Origin: Glycocaulis alkaliphilus
GTDB taxonomy: Bacteria; Pseudomonadota; Alphaproteobacteria; Caulobacterales; Maricaulaceae
Direction: 5' to 3'
DNA length: 64,000 nucleotides
Assembly: GCF_004000605.1 (NCBI RefSeq)
Contig: NZ_CP018911.1
Location: 2,833,001-2,897,000, forward strand
Made by a program: the position numbers and the translations under genes. The notes below the pieces were generated by a model that was given only the letters and a program-made list of their open reading frames with translations, did no database searches and was not told the DNA's origin. Every line of letters starts with the position of its first letter. The stretch's first letter is position 1. Positions 52,362-60,691 of the stretch are shown here, in pieces.

Positions 52362-53330
52362 ATGTCCCATCCGCCCATGCCACCTGCCCGCCATATCAAT
52401 GTGGGCGAGGTCACGCTGTCTGTTCACGAGGCCGGGCCAGAAGATGGCCTGCCCGTCCTGCTCCTGCATGGCTGGCCGGAGCTGGCCCTGTCATGGGCGG
52501 CGCAGATCGCGGCGCTGGCGAACGCCGGCTACCGCGTCATCGCGCCGGATAATCGCGGCTTTGGTGCCTCCGACGCGCCCCATGAGACAAGCGCCTACCA
52601 TGTCGACCGGCTGACCGGCGATATTGCGGGCCTGCTGGATGCGCTGGGCATCGAAAAAGCCGTCATCGCCGGCCATGACTGGGGCGGCATCCTCATGTGG
52701 CACGCGGCCTGCCTGATACCGGAGCGGTTTCTGGGCGCGGTGGGCGTGAACACGCCGCACCTGCCGCGGGGCTCCAAACCGCCCACCGAAGTGTTCCGCG
52801 AGATGGGCGGGGAGGAGCACTATATCGTGCGCTTCCAGGACGAGGCGGCCGACGGAATTTTCAAAGGCCGGGAAGCTGATTTCTTCGACTTCGTGTTCGG
52901 CGCCTCTTTTCCCTCCGCTGACATCGAGAAGCTGCCCCCCTCTGTCACGCACCTGCCCAAGCGGTTCGAGCGCTTCATCGAACGCGGCGGGCTGAAATCA
53001 GAGGACGATGTGGTGGTGCCAGACGATGCTCGCGCCGAATTTGCCCGCGTCTATGCAAAGACCGGATTCCGGGGCGGCCTCAACTGGTACCGCAATTTCG
53101 ATACTAACTGGGAGCGCATGGGCGGTGTCGACCACCGCCTCGCCATGCCCTGCCTGATGATCTCGGCAGAGTGCGACTACATGCTGCCGCCCAAGCTGAC
53201 CGCCTGGATGCCGGCCCTGTGCAAGGATCTGGAGATGCATGTCATCCCCGGGATCGGCCACTGGACGCAGTACGAGGCCCCGGATGAACTCAATGCCTAT
53301 CTCATCGACTGGCTGAGGCGGCGGTTTTAG
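52362..53330 (+). CDS. Epoxide-hydrolase-like alpha/beta hydrolase
   Basis: The 322-residue enzyme has the oxyanion-hole motif HGWPE (36-40), nucleophile Asp106 in GHDWGG, and the catalytic His in GIGHWTQYEAP near the C-terminus, the epoxide hydrolase pattern. Two lid tyrosines are plausible in the middle (NWYRNFDTNWER). It should open epoxides or cleave related halide/ester substrates. It follows rarD by 3 bp and overlaps mazF by 4 bp in the opposite direction. Confidence 0.9.
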   Translation: MSHPPMPPARHINVGEVTLSVHEAGPEDGLPVLLLHGWPELALSWAAQIAALANAGYRVIAPDNRGFGASDAPHETSAYHVDRLTGDIAGLLDALGIEKAVIAGHDWGGILMWHAACLIPERFLGAVGVNTPHLPRGSKPPTEVFREMGGEEHYIVRFQDEAADGIFKGREADFFDFVFGASFPSADIEKLPPSVTHLPKRFERFIERGGLKSEDDVVVPDDARAEFARVYAKTGFRGGLNWYRNFDTNWERMGGVDHRLAMPCLMISAECDYMLPPKLTAWMPALCKDLEMHVIPGIGHWTQYEAPDELNAYLIDWLRRRF

Positions 53331-53650
53331 GCGAAACCGAGAAACACCACCAAAGACCTGTTCACGCTCAATAGCGTGTCGGAATCGGCCTTGCCGATGA
53401 CTTTGCCGACGCGCTCGCGGCGGACGCTCATCACCTTGTCGACCATGATCTGCGAGCGGGCACGCAGCCCGTTCTCCTCTGATGGTTCCAGCGTAATCCG
53501 CAACAAGGGCGCATCCACCAGGGTGGAAGAGATGAGGGCGAGGGTTACGGTGGAGGTCTGCGCGAAATAATCGGCCTGCAATACCAGCGCCGGGCGCGGC
53601 TTGCCGAAATCGCCCGGCATGGCGACGGTGACAATATCGCCGCGCTTCAC
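53327..53650 (-). CDS. mazF: MazF/PemK-type toxin
   Basis: The 107-residue MazF-fold protein has MKRGDIVTVAMPGDFGKPRPALVLQ (shown as KRGDIVTV and GKPRPALV), the LLRITLEPSEENGL block and a C-terminal RSQIMVDKVMSVRRERVG. MazF toxins cut mRNA at specific short sequences. It follows mazE by 5 bp, the usual antitoxin-first order. Its 3' end overlaps the hydrolase gene. Length is normal, so it is probably functional. Confidence 0.9.
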   Translation of the reverse strand: MKRGDIVTVAMPGDFGKPRPALVLQADYFAQTSTVTLALISSTLVDAPLLRITLEPSEENGLRARSQIMVDKVMSVRRERVGKVIGKADSDTLLSVNRSLVVFLGFA

Positions 53651-53655
53651 GGGCT

Positions 53656-53865
53656 CTACCGCTCGTCCAGATCGGCGAGCGCCGCGTCAGCGAAGGCGTT
53701 CAGCGCGGCATCGGCGCGGTCTGCCTCTGCGGTGAGCGCGGCTTGATCACGGCAGGCATCTTCAAAGCCCGGCTGGCGGGTATCGGGCACCCAAATCTGC
53801 AAGGGGCGCAGGCCCGCTGCCCGCAGGGCTTCACGATGTTTGCTGACCCGTTCATTGACGCCCAT
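53656..53865 (-). CDS. mazE: MazE-type antitoxin
   Basis: The 69-residue protein has an N-terminal arm MGVNERVSKHREALRAAGLR typical of one MazE subgroup (with RPLQIWVPDTR) and an acidic, Ala-rich C-terminus (ADAALNAFADAALADLDER) that would mask the toxin. It precedes mazF by 5 bp. GAGGAGAG precedes the start. The palindrome at 53880 is its likely autorepression site. Confidence 0.88.
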   Translation of the reverse strand: MGVNERVSKHREALRAAGLRPLQIWVPDTRQPGFEDACRDQAALTAEADRADAALNAFADAALADLDER

Positions 53866-53879
53866 GACACTCTCCTCGC

Positions 53880-53891
53880 GTTACATGTAAC
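53880..53891. promoter_or_regulatory. Palindrome upstream of mazEF
   Basis: GTTACATGTAAC is a perfect 12 bp palindrome, followed by a second CATGT copy. It lies 15 bp upstream of the mazE start, where a MazE/MazF autorepressor site is expected. Confidence 0.55.
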
Positions 53892-53919
53892 ATGTCGCAA
53901 GCAGGATGTCGAAGCCCGC

Positions 53920-54738
53920 CTAGCCCTCGTCGGCGATGTCCGGTACGCCAACGGCGTGGAAGCCGGCATCGACGTGCAGCACTTCACCAGTGCAGGAATG
54001 GCCGAGGTCAGACAGCAGGTAGAGCGCTGAACCGGCGACGCCCTCCATGCGGGTGTCTTCCTTGAGCATCGACCAGTCCTTGCCGGTCTTCATCAGCGTG
54101 CGGCCACCGGAAATACCGGCCATGGCGAGGGTGCGCATCGGACCCGCCGAGATGGCGTTCACGCGGATGCCGTGCGGACCGAGATCGCGCGCAATATAGC
54201 GGGTGGAGGCTTCGAGCGCCGCCTTGGCAACGCCCATCACATTGTAGTTCGGCACTACGCGCTCCGAGCCCAGATAGGTCAGGCACACCATGGCCCCGCC
54301 ATCGGGCATGAGCGCGCTGGCGCGTTTTGCCGCGTCAACGAAGGAGAAGGCCGACACGTCCATGGCGCGCTTGAAGCCTTCGCGCGTGGTATTGTGGGTG
54401 AAGGAGCCCTGCAGCTCGTCCTTGCCGGCAAAGGCGATGGCGTGGACGAGGAAGTCCATCTTGCCCCATTTCTTCTCCAGCGCGTCAAAGCAGGCGTCCA
54501 TGGAGGCGTCATCGGTCACGTCGGCTGTAACCATGAACGGGTTGCCGGGCAGGCTTTCCACCAGCGGGCGTACGCGCTTTTCCAGCTCCTCGCCCTGATA
54601 GGAGAAGGCCAGTTCCGCGCCCTGTGCTGCGAGTTGCTGGGCGATACCCCAGGCAATCGAGTTCTTGTTGGCTACACCCATGACAAGCCCGCGCTTGCCC
54701 TTCATCAGATTACCGGCCGGATACACGCTATCGCTCAT
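53920..54738 (-). CDS. fabI: Enoyl-[acyl-carrier-protein] reductase FabI
   Basis: The 272-residue SDR-type enzyme performs the last reduction of the fatty-acid elongation cycle using NADH. Catalytic Tyr155, Tyr165 and Lys172 (TYLGSERVVPNYNVMGVAKA) keep the FabI spacing. The cofactor loop GVANKNSIAWGIA and the FVHAIAFAG-type DFLVHAIAFAGKDEL strand are present. It is upstream of mazEF in the same direction and divergent from the desaturase gene, which also acts in lipid metabolism. Confidence 0.96.
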   Translation of the reverse strand: MSDSVYPAGNLMKGKRGLVMGVANKNSIAWGIAQQLAAQGAELAFSYQGEELEKRVRPLVESLPGNPFMVTADVTDDASMDACFDALEKKWGKMDFLVHAIAFAGKDELQGSFTHNTTREGFKRAMDVSAFSFVDAAKRASALMPDGGAMVCLTYLGSERVVPNYNVMGVAKAALEASTRYIARDLGPHGIRVNAISAGPMRTLAMAGISGGRTLMKTGKDWSMLKEDTRMEGVAGSALYLLSDLGHSCTGEVLHVDAGFHAVGVPDIADEG

Positions 54739-54993
54739 GGGGTTAGTCCCTCCCGAATTGATGGCTGCGCCGTGCTGTGATTCTGCTTCGGCGCAAGACT
54801 GTTTCCCGTCGAATAGCGGATAGGGGCTGCGGCGTCGAGCCGCGCACGTATGAACGCCCCGGTCATAATGACGTCAATTTGATCGGGCCATAATGGGCGA
54901 ACTATCTGGTCAGAGCTGTCATATCATGTCAGCGTCTGTCATCGGATCGCACCTTTGGCGCGGCCGGTTGTCCCTGAAATCTGAGGATCGAGT

Positions 54994-55923
54994 TTGACGA
55001 AAATTGTTGCCCGCCCCCGCTCCGAGGCGATCGAGAAAAGTTGGGGCAATCTGGACTGGACCAGCGTGTTTGCCGCGCTGATCTACCCAGCCATCGGCGT
55101 CATCGGCATGATCGGCGCCATTGTACTCGGCCTTGCGCTGGAGAGCCTTGCATTTCAATGGTGGTATGTGCCGCTGGCCATGGCCGTTGGCGCGGTCACC
55201 CTGGTGATCTGCAATTTTGGCATCGGCGTCCTGCACCGCGTCTGGCAGCACCGTTCCGGCGAGCTGAAATGGCCCGCCCAGATACTGACCGCGCTTAACT
55301 GCGTGATCGCGATGCAGGGCCGGTTCAAGGACTGGATCAACTACCATTCCCAGCACCACCGCCTGTCAGACAAGCCGGGCGACCCGCACAACCCGCACGA
55401 AAGCAAGGTGTGGGCCTGGTTTGGCTGGATCATCTTCCGCGATCCCAACGATCTTCAGCGCCCGCTGGCCATGTGGCTGCGCGACATGCCGGGCGTGAAA
55501 TGGGTGGATCATCACTATAACTGGCTGTCGCTGGTGGTGCATCTGGTCATCCCGGCCCTGATCTATCTGGCCGTCTTCCTGTCGGGCGGCTCTCTCCTTC
55601 TGACCTTCCTTCTCCACGCCGCAGCCGTCACGGCGCGCGGTGTGCAGTTTCACGCGACCACGCTGGGCGTGAACGTGTTCGGCCATTTGAAGACACCGGC
55701 CTGGCTGGACTGGACGCTCGCCCTGCTGACCGGCGGCGAGGCCATTCACGACCATCACCACGAGCATCCCCAAAGCGCGCTGCACCTGCCGCGCAAAGGG
55801 CTCATCAACCGTGTGGTCGACTATAACGGCACGCTGCTTTTGCTGTTTGAAAAGCTCAAATGGGCCAGTGATCTGAAGATCGCGCCGCAATTTGCTGCTC
55901 AACCGGCCATAGCACGCCGCTAG
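54994..55923 (+). CDS. Acyl-CoA/fatty-acid desaturase
   Basis: The 309-residue membrane di-iron desaturase has histidine boxes HRVWQH (81-86), HSQHH (118-122) and HDHHHEHP (about 250). Several hydrophobic helices anchor it in the membrane. It inserts a double bond in acyl chains and so tunes membrane fluidity. The start is TTG at 54994, preceded by GAGGA at the right distance; the next Met is inside the first membrane helix. It is divergent from fabI across 255 bp. Confidence 0.9.
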   Translation: MTKIVARPRSEAIEKSWGNLDWTSVFAALIYPAIGVIGMIGAIVLGLALESLAFQWWYVPLAMAVGAVTLVICNFGIGVLHRVWQHRSGELKWPAQILTALNCVIAMQGRFKDWINYHSQHHRLSDKPGDPHNPHESKVWAWFGWIIFRDPNDLQRPLAMWLRDMPGVKWVDHHYNWLSLVVHLVIPALIYLAVFLSGGSLLLTFLLHAAAVTARGVQFHATTLGVNVFGHLKTPAWLDWTLALLTGGEAIHDHHHEHPQSALHLPRKGLINRVVDYNGTLLLLFEKLKWASDLKIAPQFAAQPAIARR

Positions 55924-55936
55924 GCCGTACCGGGCG

Positions 55937-55969
55937 ATCCCGGCCTGCCGATATGCGGGCCGGGATTTG
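55937..55969 (+). terminator. Hairpin after the desaturase gene
   Basis: The arms ATCCCGGCC and GGCCGGGAT form a perfect 9 bp stem with a 12 nt loop, followed by TT. It lies 13 bp after the stop. The T-run is short, so it is only a likely terminator. Confidence 0.5.
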
Positions 55970-56037
55970 ACCGGGTCATTCCTTGCTCTACACCTGATGG
56001 CCGGTAAAGTTCGCCATCAGCGAGGGAAGACAAAGCC

Positions 56038-56535
56038 GTGCACGACCATTTCCGCCGTTTTGCCGCCTACAATGCCTGGGCCAATGCCCGGCTTTATGAC
56101 GCGGCGACCGCGCTGAAAGACACCGAACGCAAAAAGGATGTGAAGGCTTACTTTCGCAGCCTGCACGGCACCCTCAATCATCTGCTGGTGGCGGACCGTA
56201 TATGGCTCTACCGGCTGACCGGCGAAGGCGAGGCCCCGACCCGCCTCGACGCCGTTCTTTACGAGAATTTTGGCGAGCTGCGCACCGCGCGCGAAGCCGA
56301 GGACCAGCGCCTGATCGCCTATGTTGCGGGGCTGGACCCGGCCAACTTCGCAACCGTGATCAGCTATGGCAATACGCGCGGTGAAGCCAAGGAATTGCCG
56401 CTGGGCGTGATCCTGGCCCATCTGTTCAATCACCAGACCCATCACCGCGGTCAGGCAAGCCACATTCTGCGCCAGCTGGGTGTCACCGAGCCGCCATCTC
56501 TGGACCTGCTCTATTTCGCCCTGCCTGCAGCGTAG
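56038..56535 (+). CDS. DinB-family protein
   Basis: The 165-residue four-helix bundle has an N-terminal FRRFAAYNAWANARLYD block, a metal His in LHGTLNHLLVADRIWLYRL, and HLFNHQTHHRGQASHILRQLG carrying the two other His. DinB-type proteins are metal-dependent thiol or transferase enzymes; the substrate is unknown. The start is GTG at 56038. Its 3' end overlaps the convergent DUF1499 gene by 25 bp. Confidence 0.9.
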   Translation: MHDHFRRFAAYNAWANARLYDAATALKDTERKKDVKAYFRSLHGTLNHLLVADRIWLYRLTGEGEAPTRLDAVLYENFGELRTAREAEDQRLIAYVAGLDPANFATVISYGNTRGEAKELPLGVILAHLFNHQTHHRGQASHILRQLGVTEPPSLDLLYFALPAA

Positions 56536-56924
56536 AACGCATCCAGCCAGCGCGTGACGCGTTTGCGGTTAACACCAAAATCGTAATACCCGACCAGTGC
56601 GCGCGAATAGACCGCCAGCACGGCCTTGTCCGGTCCCGCCACCATCGCTTCGGCTGTGATCTTGTCGGTAAAGCCGAAGACTGCGCTTTTCTGCTCCAGC
56701 TCCACCTGCAGGCCGGCCTCGCTGACAAGGCGCGTTCGCGGCGCATCAAGGGCGATTGCCTTGAAACACGCCAGCGCATGAGCTGGCGTCATGGCAACCG
56801 GCGCCGTACGCTGATGGGGCTCGGCCCGGCTGTCAAAACCCTCTGGCAAGGCGAGGAACCAGCACGGCTCACGCGGCGGCGTCAGAGATGAAAAATCCAG
56901 CGGAAAGCTACCGGCCCGGCTCAT
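56511..56924 (-). CDS. DUF1499 protein
   Basis: This 137-residue protein matches the DUF1499 pattern: ACFKAIALDAPRTRLVSEAG, then a strand pair ending FGFTDKITAEAMV, and SRALVGYYDFGVNRKRVTRWL at the C-terminus (shown as VGYYDFGVNRKRVTRWL). The function is unknown. ATG 56924 follows GGAG at 9 bp and is chosen over the ATG at 56942. It converges on the DinB-family gene. Confidence 0.78.
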   Translation of the reverse strand: MSRAGSFPLDFSSLTPPREPCWFLALPEGFDSRAEPHQRTAPVAMTPAHALACFKAIALDAPRTRLVSEAGLQVELEQKSAVFGFTDKITAEAMVAGPDKAVLAVYSRALVGYYDFGVNRKRVTRWLDAFYAAGRAK

Positions 56925-57060
56925 GTCGTGCGCTCCTGTCACATTAAATCCCAGTCAGGTGTCCGAATTATTGCCAGGCCGGGATGACAGGCCGGGGCGG
57001 GCATCCTAAACACGGCTCCAACATAGTGTGATTTCCCGCCAGACAACCGGATTTTCGACG

Positions 57061-58008
57061 ATGACAACGCCTGCACTGGACGTAACCGGCCTGACCAAGA
57101 CGTTTTCCGGCTTTCCGGCGGTCCGGGATGTCAGTTTCACCGTTCCCGCAGGGTCCATCACCGGCTTTCTCGGTCCCAATGGCGCCGGCAAGACCACAAC
57201 GCTGCGCATGGCGCTGGGCATCATCCGCCCTGATGCCGGCAGCGCGACACTTTTCGGTCAGCCGCCGACATTGCGCGCGCTCGACCGGGTGGGCTTCCTG
57301 CCGGAGGAGCGCGGCGTGTACCGCAAGATGACGGCCGAGCAGGTCATTGCCCTGTTTGCCCGCCTCAAAGGCGTCCCGGCAGTGGAAGCGCGCAAACGGG
57401 CCGCTGCAGCGCTGGAGCGCTTCGGGCTGGCCGCCAGCGCCGGCAAGAAGGTCAAGGAACTGTCCAAGGGCATGGCCCAGAAGGTCCAGATCATCGCGGC
57501 GATTATTCACGAACCCGATTTCATCATTCTCGACGAACCGTTCTCGGGGCTTGATCCGGTCAATCAGGCCATGCTGGAGGATGTGATCCTCGAGCAGGCT
57601 GCCGCCGGGCGCACCATTCTCTTCTCCACCCACGTCATGGCCCAGGCTGAACGCATCTGCGACCGCATCGTGCTGATGGCGCGCGGGCAGAAGATTTTCG
57701 ACGGCAAGGTGGATGAGGCGCTGGCCGTTGTTCCGCGTCTCGTCACCATTGGCGTTGATTCCGACGATGACATCAGCGCCCTGCTCTCAGGGTTCGGCGA
57801 GGTTACGCGCGCGGAGAAAGATGCCGATGGTGTGACGCTCTGGCAGATTGCCCTGAAGCCGGGCGTCGACCCCCAGCACGTCCTGCGGGCCTGCGTGGAA
57901 GCGGGCGTGCGCCTTACCCGGTTCGAGCCGGTACGCCCCCATCTGCACGACGCCTTTGTCCGGCTGGTATCGGCCGGTGACCCCCTTCAGCCTGTGGAAG
58001 GCCATTAA
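57061..58008 (+). CDS. ABC transporter ATP-binding protein, NatA-type
   Basis: The 315-residue ATPase has Walker A GPNGAGKTT, signature LSKGMAQKVQIIAAI, Walker B FIILDEPFSGLDPVN and the STHVMAQAERICDRIVLM H-loop. A C-terminal accessory domain of about 85 residues is present, as in NatA-like exporters. It pairs with the permease 3 bp downstream. The pair probably exports a small ion or drug; the substrate is unknown. ATG 57061 is chosen over the GTG at 57028. Confidence 0.92.
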   Translation: MTTPALDVTGLTKTFSGFPAVRDVSFTVPAGSITGFLGPNGAGKTTTLRMALGIIRPDAGSATLFGQPPTLRALDRVGFLPEERGVYRKMTAEQVIALFARLKGVPAVEARKRAAAALERFGLAASAGKKVKELSKGMAQKVQIIAAIIHEPDFIILDEPFSGLDPVNQAMLEDVILEQAAAGRTILFSTHVMAQAERICDRIVLMARGQKIFDGKVDEALAVVPRLVTIGVDSDDDISALLSGFGEVTRAEKDADGVTLWQIALKPGVDPQHVLRACVEAGVRLTRFEPVRPHLHDAFVRLVSAGDPLQPVEGH

Positions 58009-58011
58009 GCC

Positions 58012-59484
58012 ATGCGCGCCATCTATCTCATCGCCCGCCGCGAATACCTGTCCTATGTCGCGACCTGGGGCTTCTGGCTGTCGCTGGCCTCGGTGCCGCT
58101 CTTCATGCTGATCGGCGCGTCCATTCCCGCACTCGTGCAGTCGGCCCAGCCGGTCCGGCATTACGTCGTAATCGACGAAACCGATCGCGGTCTCGATACC
58201 GTGATACAGGCCTCCATCGAACGCGAACGCCGCGAACAGACGCGCGCCGCCCTGGAAGCGGCCGCTGCCGTCTCCGCTGACACGGCAACGCGCGAACGCG
58301 CACTGGCGGCTTTCGACGCAGATCCGCTGGGTCTCGGCGGCCTTGATGACGCGCTGGACATCCTCGGCATGCAGGGCAGCGCCGACATGATCGCGGCAGG
58401 AACAGGACGCATGATCCGGCTGGAAGCCCCTGCGCGCACGCTGGATGAATTGCGTCCCTATCTGCTCGGCGAGCGGCAGGTGGCAACACCGGACGGACCG
58501 CGCAGTCTCTTCGCCGCCATATTCATCAGCCAGGAGGCCGGCTCCGACCTGCCGCTGATCAATTACTACTCCACCAGCGTCACCGAGCAGAGCCTGTCAG
58601 GCGCCGCCCGCCGCGCGCTTCGCGACCATGTACGCGAGCAGGCTCTGGCGGCACGCGGGCTGGACCCGGCAGAGATCCGCGAGCTGTCCTCGCTGGAGCC
58701 GGAAATGCGCAATTTCAACCCGGCTACGGTCGATGACAGTGAGGTCGGCGCTGCCGACTGGGCCCCGTTTATCGTCGCTGTGGTGCTGGCCATCATGTTA
58801 TGGACGGCCATCTTCTCGGTGGCCAACATGCTGCTGACCAGCCTTATCGAGGAAAAGGGCGGCAAGATTATCGAACTGCTGCTATCGACCGTGCGCGTGC
58901 GTGATCTGCTGATCGGCAAGCTCCTGGGTGTCGCGGCTGTCTCCTTCACCCTCTTCGCCGTCTGGGGGCTTATCGGCACCACGCTGATGCTGATTGCCGG
59001 CACCTTCCTGCAGGGCATCGACCCGGAGATTGCCGGCTTTATTGCCGAAGCCGTGCAGCCGGGCCTCTTCCTGGCGGCGCTTGGCTATTTCCTCGTCGGT
59101 TATCTGATGTATGGCGCGATCTTCCTGGCGCTGGGTTCGTTGTGCGAGACGTTGCACGATGCGCAGACCCTGATGAGCCCGCTCATCCTGGTGCTGATGC
59201 TGCCCTTGATGATCCTCGTCTTCGCCATGCGCTCGATTGATTCCGTCGCTGTCCAGATCGTGTCATGGGTGCCTATCTGGACACCCTTCATCATGATTGC
59301 GCGCCTGCCATCCGATCCGCCTTTGTGGGAGATTGCCGGCACGACCGCCATGATGCTTCTGACACTGATTGTGGTGCTGTGGGGCGCGGCGTCCGTGTTC
59401 CAGCAGGGTGCGCTGGGCCACGCCAATGCCGACTCCGTCAAGCGCGTCTTCTCACGTAAAAAACCTGTCAGGGACGAGGAATAG
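58012..59484 (+). CDS. ABC-2-type permease, NatB-like
   Basis: The 490-residue membrane protein has an N-terminal helix (YVATWGFWLSLASVPLFMLIG), a large periplasmic domain (about residues 45-240) and five to six C-terminal helices. The LTSLIEEKGGKIIELLLSTVRV block (IEEKGGKIIELLLSTVRV) is the NatB-type motif. It follows its ATPase by 3 bp and leads directly into the aminotransferase gene, so all three may form one operon. Confidence 0.9.
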   Translation: MRAIYLIARREYLSYVATWGFWLSLASVPLFMLIGASIPALVQSAQPVRHYVVIDETDRGLDTVIQASIERERREQTRAALEAAAAVSADTATRERALAAFDADPLGLGGLDDALDILGMQGSADMIAAGTGRMIRLEAPARTLDELRPYLLGERQVATPDGPRSLFAAIFISQEAGSDLPLINYYSTSVTEQSLSGAARRALRDHVREQALAARGLDPAEIRELSSLEPEMRNFNPATVDDSEVGAADWAPFIVAVVLAIMLWTAIFSVANMLLTSLIEEKGGKIIELLLSTVRVRDLLIGKLLGVAAVSFTLFAVWGLIGTTLMLIAGTFLQGIDPEIAGFIAEAVQPGLFLAALGYFLVGYLMYGAIFLALGSLCETLHDAQTLMSPLILVLMLPLMILVFAMRSIDSVAVQIVSWVPIWTPFIMIARLPSDPPLWEIAGTTAMMLLTLIVVLWGAASVFQQGALGHANADSVKRVFSRKKPVRDEE

Positions 59485-60678
59485 GTGGCTATGGGCCAGT
59501 CAGGCAACGACACTTTCTACCGCGAACGCCGCCTGCCGCCTTACGTTTTCGCCGAAGTGAACCGGATGAAGGCGGCGTGGCGCAAGGAAGGGCGCGACAT
59601 CATCGATTTCGGCATGGGCAATCCCGATCTCGCGCCCGCGCCGCATATCGTGGAGAAGCTCAAAGAAGTCGCCGCCGACCCGCGCGCGCACCGCTATTCA
59701 GCCAGCCAGGGCGTGCCGTCCCTGCGCCGCGCCTTCACCCGCTATTACGAGCGCCGGTTTGATGTGGGCCTGAACCCGGAAACCGAAGTGTGCGTCACGC
59801 TTGGCTCCAAGGAAGGCCTCGCCAATCTGGCGCAGGCGATCACCGCGCCGGGCGATGTCATCATCGTGCCCGACCCGTCCTACCCCATTCATATGTTCGG
59901 CTTCATCATTGCCGGGGCTGCCGTTCGCGCGGTCAGCTTCAACTCGCCCGAACAATTCCTCGCCGACGCGGTGACCGCCTGCAAGCGCTCGGTCCCGGCT
60001 CCGTCGGCCATGGTGCTGAATTTCCCGTCCAACCCGACGGCGCAGGTGGTCGATCTCGATTTTTACCGCGAGGCGGTGAAGGTCGCCAAAGCCAACGACA
60101 TCGTTCTCATCTCCGATCTCGCCTATTCGGAGATCTATTTCGACGGCAACCCGCCCCCCTCCATCCTGCAGGTCGAAGGCGCGCGCGATGTAGCGGTGGA
60201 GTTCACCTCCATGTCGAAAACCTATTCCATGCCGGGTTGGCGGATCGGCTTCGCTGCCGGGTCAGCGCGCCTGATCGCGGCGCTCAAACGGGTGAAATCC
60301 TATCTCGATTACGGTGCCTTCACGCCGGTACAGATCGCGGCTGTGGCCGCGCTTGACGGCCCGCAGGAGCATGTCGCCATCGCCCGCGAGACCTACAAGA
60401 AGCGCCGCGATGTGCTGGTGGAAAGCTTCTCGCGCGCCGGGTTCGACATCCCCTCACCGCCCGCCACCATGTTCGCCTGGGCGCCCATCCCGGAGCGCTT
60501 TGCCCATATGGGCTCGGTGGAGTTTGCCAAGGACCTGATGGAGAAGACCGGCGTGGCGGTGGCCCCCGGCCTTGGCTTTGGCGAGCGCGGCGACACGCAT
60601 ATCCGCCTCGCGCTGGTCGAGAACGAACAGCGCATCCGCCAGGCGGCCCGCAATCTGAAGGGCTATTTCCAGCCCTGA
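59485..60678 (+). CDS. alaC: PLP-dependent aminotransferase, AlaC/DapC-like
   Basis: The 397-residue class I aminotransferase has RYSASQGVPSLRRAF, the MVLNFPSNPTAQVVD block, DLAYSEIYFDG and the PLP lysine in SMSKTYSMPGWRIGF, followed by the C-terminal Arg in HIRLALVENEQRI. Its closest pattern is AlaC, a glutamate-pyruvate aminotransferase, but LL-DAP-type activity is possible. The start is GTG 59485 or ATG 59491; GAGGA fits both. It abuts the permease gene. Confidence 0.85.
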   Translation: MAMGQSGNDTFYRERRLPPYVFAEVNRMKAAWRKEGRDIIDFGMGNPDLAPAPHIVEKLKEVAADPRAHRYSASQGVPSLRRAFTRYYERRFDVGLNPETEVCVTLGSKEGLANLAQAITAPGDVIIVPDPSYPIHMFGFIIAGAAVRAVSFNSPEQFLADAVTACKRSVPAPSAMVLNFPSNPTAQVVDLDFYREAVKVAKANDIVLISDLAYSEIYFDGNPPPSILQVEGARDVAVEFTSMSKTYSMPGWRIGFAAGSARLIAALKRVKSYLDYGAFTPVQIAAVAALDGPQEHVAIARETYKKRRDVLVESFSRAGFDIPSPPATMFAWAPIPERFAHMGSVEFAKDLMEKTGVAVAPGLGFGERGDTHIRLALVENEQRIRQAARNLKGYFQP

Positions 60679-60691
60679 CCGGTGTGCCCGG

